Source: Thiomicrorhabdus sp034722175 (GTDB taxonomy: Bacteria; Pseudomonadota; Gammaproteobacteria; Thiomicrospirales; Thiomicrospiraceae). Taken from it: a stretch of DNA of 7,635 bases. Of the stretch, positions 1 through 6,255 are shown piece after piece (position 1 is the stretch's first letter; every line of letters starts with the position of its first letter). Location: contig JAYENR010000193.1 in assembly GCA_034722175.1 (NCBI GenBank), forward strand, positions 1 through 7,635, given 5' to 3'. The notes beneath the pieces were generated by a model. It was not told where the DNA came from and searched no databases. It worked only from the letters and a program-made list of their open reading frames with translations. The position numbers and the translations under genes are program-made.

Positions 1-2
1 GT

Positions 3-2606
3 CAAGATTTCGAAACTCTTCGTCAAGCACTCATCGAGTTTTCCCCTCATAATGAATACACCATTATTTATAATCGAGAACCCCTTGAGCAAAAACGTTT
101 TAAACAGTTCTCATATCTGTATCAACCCAGTCAATTTTCACCAGATTGGGTAGAAGAAGACTCTTACCGCCTGTTAACAAATTCATCACCCGCACTATCT
201 GGCAATTTAAAACAAATTACCATGTTTGCAAATAACGATGATGACTTCCATCAAAAACTGGCTAAAGGCGAGTCCTTTTCGAAACATTACTCTCTTGATA
301 ATCAACACTTTATTCTAACTTTAACAACGGTTAAAGATATTAATCAGGCGAATATTGCCTATTTAGTTTCGGTTAGTGAGTCCCCATCTATATCTACCCA
401 GCAATCTCATTTTTATCAATACGCTTGGACTATGTCGATTATTCTTTTGATCGTTGGTTATGGTTTATGGCGAATGGTGCGTTCTGGACGTGAATATAGA
501 AAACAGCATGACTATCTTGAAAATATTCATGACACCATGAGTGAAGGCTTATACGTTACCGATGCCAAAGGCATGATTACGATTGCCAACTCCGCAGCAG
601 AACGTATTTTAGGCTATCAAGAACACTTTTTAGTTGGGCAAAATGCCCATGATCTATTCCATAACCCTGAACCTTTAGAGCCCAATGAATACCGTGCCTG
701 TCCAATAGAAGAAGCAGCGAAATTGGGACATGGATTCAGCGGTGAAATTCGTTTTTTAAAATCTGACCATAGCAATATATGGGTTGAAGCTTCCAGCCAA
801 CCCATGATAACAGGTGGCGAACTGCAAGGTGCTGTCACCGTCTTCAGCGACATCACTGAACAAAAAGCCAAAGAAGATAGTTTAAGAATATCTGCCACCG
901 CGTTTGAAACCCAAGATGGCATTATGATTACCAATCCAAATGGAATTATTCTGCGTGTCAACCAAGCCTTTACCCGTATAACTGGTTACACCGCAGAAGA
1001 AGTCATAGGTCAAACACCTAAAATCCTAAGCTCAGGTCGTCAAAGACCGAGTTTTTATGAAGATATGTGGCAACATCTTAAATCTAAACACTTTTGGCAA
1101 GGTGAGATCTGGAATCGCCGTAAGGACAATGAGGTATTTTTAGAGTGGTTGACAATTACGGCAGTATTAAACAATCCGGGTAAAATCACCCACTACGTGG
1201 CTAACTTCTCTGATATCACCGAGCGACATCAAGCTCAAGATAGAATCCAAAAACTGGCATTCTATGACTCATTAACGCAACTGCCTAATAGACGTCTGTT
1301 ATTGGATCGATTAGAGCAAGCTGTGCGTTATACTAAACGTACCAATCAATGTGGTGCTCTATTCTTTATTGATTTAGATAACTTTAAAACACTGAACGAC
1401 TCAAAAGGCCACATGATCGGTGATATGCTTTTAGAAGAAGTGGCTACCCGTCTACAACATTCGGTTCGTGAAGTGGATACCATTGCCCGTTTAGGTGGTG
1501 ATGAATTTGTTATTCTTCTTGAAAACTTAGGGGAATGTAAAATCGATGCGGTACAACACTCTGAAAAACTCGCATTAAGTATTCTAGACTCCTTTAATAC
1601 TCCGTTTGAACTTAACGGTCACAACCACCACAGCAGTCCAAGTATTGGGATAGAAATTGTCCATCCAACCAATGAGGGGCCTGACGAAATTCTGGCCCAT
1701 GCTGATTTAGCGATGTATCAAGCTAAGAAGCATGGCCGTAACACCATGCGTTTCTTCAACCCTGATATGCAGATCACCATTGAAAGATTAGCAGAGTTAC
1801 AAAGTGAGTTACACCAGGCACTAAAAAACAATGCTTTAGAACTTTACTACCAACCCCAAGTGAATCAATATGCTCATGTCATTGCAGCAGAAGCGCTGGT
1901 TCGCTGGAACCATCCTGAAAAAGGCTTTATCTCACCCGCTGTCTTTATCCCTATGGCTGAAAATTCAGGGCTCATTATTCCTCTGGGAGATTATGTTTTA
2001 CAGACCGCCTGTAACACTTTATTTAACTGGGCCCAACACCCATCAACCGAAGATATTAAATTGTCGGTAAATGTCAGTGCTAAGCAGTTTGCCGACATCG
2101 ATTTTGTGCAAAAAGTTAAGAAAACAATCTCTGACACCGGAGTCAACCCTAATAATTTAAAATTAGAGCTGACGGAATCGGTCATGGTTAAAGACGTTGA
2201 CCGAACAATCCAAACCATGAACGACTTACGTGATATTGGTATCCGTTTTTCAATGGATGACTTTGGTACCGGACACTCTTCTTTGTCCTACCTCAAACGT
2301 TTACCCTTGGCTCAACTAAAAATTGACCAATCCTTTATTCGTGACCTAACAACGGATTCAGATGATGCGGCGATTGTTAAAACCATTATCGCGATGTCAA
2401 ACACCTTGAAACTCGAAGTGGTAGCGGAAGGGGTTGAAACCGTTGAGCAAAAAGAGTTCTTAAAAAACAATAAGTGCTTTATCTACCAAGGTTACCTATT
2501 TAGCCGACCTCTGCCACTTTCCCAGTTTGAAGACCTAGTCAGTACCACCCAAGAAATTAATGACTTTGATTTTGACCTGGACTCTGAGATTGAGTTTAAA
2601 CCTTAG
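3..2606 (+). CDS. Membrane-anchored PAS-PAS-GGDEF-EAL cyclic-di-GMP synthase/phosphodiesterase, 5' end missing
   Basis: The frame is open from base 3, so the Met codon at 222 is internal and 73 further residues are visible before it. Residues below count from that Met. A probably periplasmic sensor remnant of no recognised family precedes one transmembrane helix (about 67-85). PAS1 spans about 98-215 and PAS2 about 223-336. GGDEF spans about 345-510, with DLDNFK at 384-389, an intact GGDEF at 425-429 and an RxxD product-inhibition site at 416-419. EAL spans about 530-770, with catalytic EAL at 557-559, N617, E649, D679/D680 in DDFGTG, K700, E736 and Q756, so all expected metal and catalytic residues are present. 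By family knowledge the first domain makes c-di-GMP from two GTP and the second hydrolyses it to pGpG. Both look competent here; which dominates cannot be read from sequence. It ends in an unusual acidic tail. Its promoter is outside the window. The domain assignment is secure, the signal sensed unknown. Confidence 0.96.
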   Translation, partial: QDFETLRQALIEFSPHNEYTIIYNREPLEQKRFKQFSYLYQPSQFSPDWVEEDSYRLLTNSSPALSGNLKQITMFANNDDDFHQKLAKGESFSKHYSLDNQHFILTLTTVKDINQANIAYLVSVSESPSISTQQSHFYQYAWTMSIILLIVGYGLWRMVRSGREYRKQHDYLENIHDTMSEGLYVTDAKGMITIANSAAERILGYQEHFLVGQNAHDLFHNPEPLEPNEYRACPIEEAAKLGHGFSGEIRFLKSDHSNIWVEASSQPMITGGELQGAVTVFSDITEQKAKEDSLRISATAFETQDGIMITNPNGIILRVNQAFTRITGYTAEEVIGQTPKILSSGRQRPSFYEDMWQHLKSKHFWQGEIWNRRKDNEVFLEWLTITAVLNNPGKITHYVANFSDITERHQAQDRIQKLAFYDSLTQLPNRRLLLDRLEQAVRYTKRTNQCGALFFIDLDNFKTLNDSKGHMIGDMLLEEVATRLQHSVREVDTIARLGGDEFVILLENLGECKIDAVQHSEKLALSILDSFNTPFELNGHNHHSSPSIGIEIVHPTNEGPDEILAHADLAMYQAKKHGRNTMRFFNPDMQITIERLAELQSELHQALKNNALELYYQPQVNQYAHVIAAEALVRWNHPEKGFISPAVFIPMAENSGLIIPLGDYVLQTACNTLFNWAQHPSTEDIKLSVNVSAKQFADIDFVQKVKKTISDTGVNPNNLKLELTESVMVKDVDRTIQTMNDLRDIGIRFSMDDFGTGHSSLSYLKRLPLAQLKIDQSFIRDLTTDSDDAAIVKTIIAMSNTLKLEVVAEGVETVEQKEFLKNNKCFIYQGYLFSRPLPLSQFEDLVSTTQEINDFDFDLDSEIEFKP

Positions 2607-2620
2607 ACTTAGCTATTAAG

Positions 2621-2633
2621 CTTTCGCTGAAAG
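2621..2633. terminator. Weak hairpin in the 40-base gap between convergent genes; doubtful terminator
   Basis: CTTTC-GCT-GAAAG is a perfect 5-bp inverted repeat with a 3-base loop, between the stop codon of the c-di-GMP gene (2604-2606) and that of the convergent helicase gene (2647-2649). It is the only tidy hairpin I see in the gap. Neither strand has a T-run after it and the stem is short, so it does not meet the usual criteria for an intrinsic terminator. The position is where a bidirectional terminator would be expected, which is the main argument for listing it. Confidence 0.2.
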
Positions 2634-2646
2634 ACGCGACAACCTA

Positions 2647-5600
2647 CTAGTTAAGTTCAATCCAACGATCCAGATAACTAAAATACAGAACCCTCTTTTG
2701 GCTTCTGACCAAACCATCAAGCGCTTCCAACTTGTCAAACAGCTGACCGTATCGTTCTAACTGTGGTGTGTACTCCTCTACCTTCTTGTCAATAAACTGC
2801 TTTTTCTGTTCTGCTGAACCTTCAAAGAAGCTGGTTTTATAATCAATAATCCAACGAATACCGTGTTCATCGATAAAGGTGCGGTCAACAATATGATTCT
2901 CCACCTCTTGAGTTTCACTATCAAACGATGTCAGCGGATATTCCGTTTGCGAAGCTTGATGGCTATTCTCTAACGACCACCACACAAGCGGGTTATTAAT
3001 CGCATTCTTCAACGAATGTAACACTCGTCGCAACCCTTCCTCAAGAAGCTCAGCCTTTAAACCTTCTTGTTGCAACCACTGTTTATACAAGGGGGCACGA
3101 GTTTCAATTAAATCGGCATTCCAGTTTTCAACCCCCTCTTCTACTGCCAATTCTAGGGCCATGTGCACCAAATTACCGACAGAGGTATTTAATAAGGCCT
3201 GTGCGGCGCTGACTTTTTCAAAACTAATTTCTTGCTTCGGTTCGGCTGTCTTATCAAATTCAGTTTTCTCTAACTCAGTGTTTTTTTCTAGCGTTGATTT
3301 ATAGCCCGTAAACTGTAAAAACCCTGAAAACTTAAGGCGTTCAACAGGCAAACGACTCACTTTGGGCAAGACCCTTTCAACTTCATCATCAGACTCATGT
3401 GGCTCATAAGCCAAACACAATGACTCAAATTCGGTTTTAACACACAGCCATAGAGGCTCTAATAAGCTGGCTTTGGTTGGGACAATACGATCCTCCTTTT
3501 CTGAAACCTTAAAGTTAATCGATCCAAACAGGTGCAACTGAGTTTTGGCACGAGTCGCGGCAACATATAACAATCTAGCTAACTCATTACTCTCCTTGAT
3601 TTGATCAAAACGTTTCAACAGGCCTGTTAATAACGAACTGTCTTGGCCTTTCTGATCAAGTGGCGCCATTACCAACCACTCTTGCATTTCGTCATGCTCT
3701 TCGTGTATTTGTGGGCCTAAAAACTGCATCCAAGAAACCAGCGGACTCTCATTGGCTCTCGGCTTTCTACCCAGGCCTGGCAAGATCACCGTATCGAACT
3801 CCAAACCTTTGGATTTGTGCATGGTCATTAACTCTATTTTCTGACTGCCTTCGGATGCATCTGGGCTAGCATATAAACGTTCGATCATCTCGTCTAAACG
3901 GTCTGCATCCAACGTTTCTCCATCAAAGTTCGTCAGAGTTTGAATATAGACATCAACGTTTTCTAAAGCAGTTTCATTTTCAACCGTTTGTGCCCCATCT
4001 AATCGCAACCAAGTCTCTTTGATTAACCAAGAAAACGGCACGCTGTGCAGACGCTGAATAGCCGTTTCTAAAACCGGTAAGGCCTGTTGGCAACGCTGCT
4101 GACCCTCTTCGCTTAACAAAGCAATACGATCAGACTTTGATAACAACCCCCAAACAGGACGATACAAATCATCTCCCATCAAAGTGTGTAGGTCATTTAA
4201 CGACAAACCAACCAACGGCGAACGTAATAGAGCAATCCAAGCTGGACGATCGGCTAAATGCAGTAAGGCACGGCTCAAGGCTAAACAATCTTGAATCTCT
4301 TGGCGCTCTTGTAACCCCTCCAAGTCCACCGCTTTAAAAGCAATGTCTTGTTGTTTCAGTAAACTGGCAATGCCCATCAAACTCGAACGAGTACGTCCTA
4401 ATAACGCAATGCTCTTTTTAGGTGAGTCTTGAATCTCAGTTAAACGCTGTTGAATCAAATCGACCACTTGCTGTGCCTCGGCTTGATGACTACGATTGAC
4501 TTCCCAGTGGTTAAAAATCGCCTGCTGTTGATCATCTGAAAAAGCCACGGCTTTGCTGAACGCCACGGCCCCCGTTTCAATATTATGTTCTTTGGGAAAC
4601 ACCGTTTTAAAACTGCTATTAACCCAATCAACCACCGTTTGACTGGAACGAAAGTTCACCAACAGATTAAGCGGTGTTAAGGTCACTTCACCGATCTTTC
4701 CTTGCCATGCTTTTAAGAAGTTACCTACTTCCGCTTCACGGAAACGGTAAATAGATTGCATCGGGTCACCCACAATAAACAAGGTTTTACTATCCCCCTG
4801 CTGCCAAGCTGCCACCAGCTGTTTAATCAGTTTAAACTGTTCACTACTGGTATCTTGAAACTCATCAACCAACAGGTGTTCAATTTGATAATCAAGTTGT
4901 TGCGCTAACTCAGTCGGTTCAAGTTCCGACCCTAACGCTTGACTGGCGGCTTGCGCGACCTCAATAAAGTCGGCTTGGCCTTCACTGCGGAACACGACCT
5001 TTAAATAGCCCGCTGAAATCGTCAACAGCTGAATCAACCACTGTAAGTTCTCCCATTGTTTATTCGAATACTCAGGATCGGGCAGGGCTTTTAACACCTG
5101 TAAACTTTCTAAAACAGCACGACCATGTACCCCATCACGCAACTCAGCTAAGGCATTTAAAAACTGATCTTTACTCTCTTTGGCTTCACCTTTTCCAGCA
5201 GGAAAACCGTTATTTTTAGTCACCGATTTACGCAAACTTTTTCCATCAGCCGTCAGCAACCAAGCTGCTAAAACTCGCCACTTAGGTAGATCTTCTATCG
5301 TGGCTCTAAGGGGCCAACAATTCATCAATGGCTTTAATTGTTCTTGACCGTTTGCAATCGCATAATCAACTAACAGAACAATCTCTTTTAAGGCATCACT
5401 AACCGATAACATTTGTGCACAAGGTATTTTCAACTCTTGTTTCACTACCAACTGCAAAGCAAACTCTAGGTTTTCACGAGCTTGATCGCTACGCATCGCA
5501 AACAGATTACCCATCCACTGATCGCGTTTTTGTAACATACTGACCAACAGCGATTCGGCTCGGTTATAACGACCATTCACCAAGCGTAACAGACTCGCCA

Positions 5601-6255
5601 CCGCCGGTTTGCTATCTGGATCTTTTAAAGCCAGACGTGCCGCTTCTAAATACAAGGCCGAGGCATTATCCGTAACCTGTGGTTGCGCACCCATTCGCGA
5701 CAACAGAGGCATTTGCCCCACCAAAAAGCCGTTAATTCCATCAATGGTTTTAACACGCAGTCGATTTGGGTTTTCTAATAGTGACCAGGCCTGTTCAGCA
5801 TCTCGTTGCAACACTTGTCGAGCTAACTTCCAAGTATTCAGTTCAAACAGATTCTCTTCACTCGGTGACTCATCTAACCCCTGTTTTAACGCCCCCATAA
5901 TTCGCTCTCGCATCTCGGCGGCGGCTTTTTTGGTAAAAGTCATGGCGATGATTTTTTCAGGTTGATCGACCTTAGCTAACAAGGCCAAAAAACGTTGCAT
6001 CAACAGGGCGGTTTTTCCCGATCCTGCTGGTGCTTGCACAATATAGGAACCAAACGGATTGATCGCATCAAAACGTGCTTGGCCGTCCACTAAGCTCTCA
6101 TCAGCTGTCAAGTCACCTAGCAAACTTAAGTCTTGCTGAGGTTGAACCGACTCTGCAAACAGGTCAACCTGATCATACGCTTGATTGTCAGTCACCTGCT
6201 CAAGGCTCAATTCATCCATCGCAGAGTTCATATCGTCTATCGGAAAATGGCTCAT
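2647..6255 (-). CDS. AddA/RecB-like UvrD-family helicase with C-terminal RecB nuclease domain
   Basis: A complete 1202-residue protein, close in size to E. coli RecB and Bacillus AddA. It should unwind DNA from broken ends using ATP and cut the unwound strand, loading homologous recombination. Superfamily 1A helicase motifs occur in order: Walker A APAGSGKT 75-82, motif Ia TFTKKAAAEMRER 106-118, Walker B DEFQDT 464-469, GDPMQSIYRFR 496-506, NFRS 534-537, TMHKSKGLEF 811-820 and YVAATRAK 897-904. A charged linker (about 984-1010) leads to a PD-(D/E)XK nuclease with H1031, D1124, D1138-Y-K1140 and Q1165/Y1169; none of the key residues is missing. The start at 6255 is favoured by a strong ribosome site and ATGA overlap with the upstream AddB-like gene, implying translational coupling. 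Residues 1-55 form an acidic, probably disordered extension bearing QVDLF (29-33), which resembles a sliding-clamp motif. RecB is the alternative name, but no recC or recD is visible and an AddB-like partner adjoins it. The symbol is left blank because this proteobacterial branch is not classical addA. Confidence 0.95.
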   Translation of the reverse strand: MSHFPIDDMNSAMDELSLEQVTDNQAYDQVDLFAESVQPQQDLSLLGDLTADESLVDGQARFDAINPFGSYIVQAPAGSGKTALLMQRFLALLAKVDQPEKIIAMTFTKKAAAEMRERIMGALKQGLDESPSEENLFELNTWKLARQVLQRDAEQAWSLLENPNRLRVKTIDGINGFLVGQMPLLSRMGAQPQVTDNASALYLEAARLALKDPDSKPAVASLLRLVNGRYNRAESLLVSMLQKRDQWMGNLFAMRSDQARENLEFALQLVVKQELKIPCAQMLSVSDALKEIVLLVDYAIANGQEQLKPLMNCWPLRATIEDLPKWRVLAAWLLTADGKSLRKSVTKNNGFPAGKGEAKESKDQFLNALAELRDGVHGRAVLESLQVLKALPDPEYSNKQWENLQWLIQLLTISAGYLKVVFRSEGQADFIEVAQAASQALGSELEPTELAQQLDYQIEHLLVDEFQDTSSEQFKLIKQLVAAWQQGDSKTLFIVGDPMQSIYRFREAEVGNFLKAWQGKIGEVTLTPLNLLVNFRSSQTVVDWVNSSFKTVFPKEHNIETGAVAFSKAVAFSDDQQQAIFNHWEVNRSHQAEAQQVVDLIQQRLTEIQDSPKKSIALLGRTRSSLMGIASLLKQQDIAFKAVDLEGLQERQEIQDCLALSRALLHLADRPAWIALLRSPLVGLSLNDLHTLMGDDLYRPVWGLLSKSDRIALLSEEGQQRCQQALPVLETAIQRLHSVPFSWLIKETWLRLDGAQTVENETALENVDVYIQTLTNFDGETLDADRLDEMIERLYASPDASEGSQKIELMTMHKSKGLEFDTVILPGLGRKPRANESPLVSWMQFLGPQIHEEHDEMQEWLVMAPLDQKGQDSSLLTGLLKRFDQIKESNELARLLYVAATRAKTQLHLFGSINFKVSEKEDRIVPTKASLLEPLWLCVKTEFESLCLAYEPHESDDEVERVLPKVSRLPVERLKFSGFLQFTGYKSTLEKNTELEKTEFDKTAEPKQEISFEKVSAAQALLNTSVGNLVHMALELAVEEGVENWNADLIETRAPLYKQWLQQEGLKAELLEEGLRRVLHSLKNAINNPLVWWSLENSHQASQTEYPLTSFDSETQEVENHIVDRTFIDEHGIRWIIDYKTSFFEGSAEQKKQFIDKKVEEYTPQLERYGQLFDKLEALDGLVRSQKRVLYFSYLDRWIELN

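Noticed and set aside
67..80. 14-base exact direct match TTTATAATCGAGAA at 67-80 and 6687-6700
   Set aside because: One copy is coding for an unrelated segment of the c-di-GMP protein, the other is antisense to the nuclease DYK motif. One such match in a window this size is near chance and the flanks do not align.
222..224. ATG at 222 as the true start of the c-di-GMP protein
   Set aside because: The same frame stays open back to base 3 with plausible protein sequence, there is no good ribosome site just upstream, and starting here would cut the sensor domain in half.
617..961. 114-residue minus-strand reading frame inside the c-di-GMP gene
   Set aside because: It lies opposite the conserved PAS1/PAS2 coding region, has no recognisable domain, and is an antisense shadow.
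2594..2601. 8-base palindrome GTTTAAAC at the end of the c-di-GMP gene
   Set aside because: It lies within the last codons, is too short and A+T-rich to argue for an operator, and is not repeated.
5609..5965. 118-residue plus-strand frame opposite the start of the helicase gene
   Set aside because: It is antisense to the conserved helicase region, and its Ser/Arg/Cys-rich low-grade composition is typical of a shadow frame.
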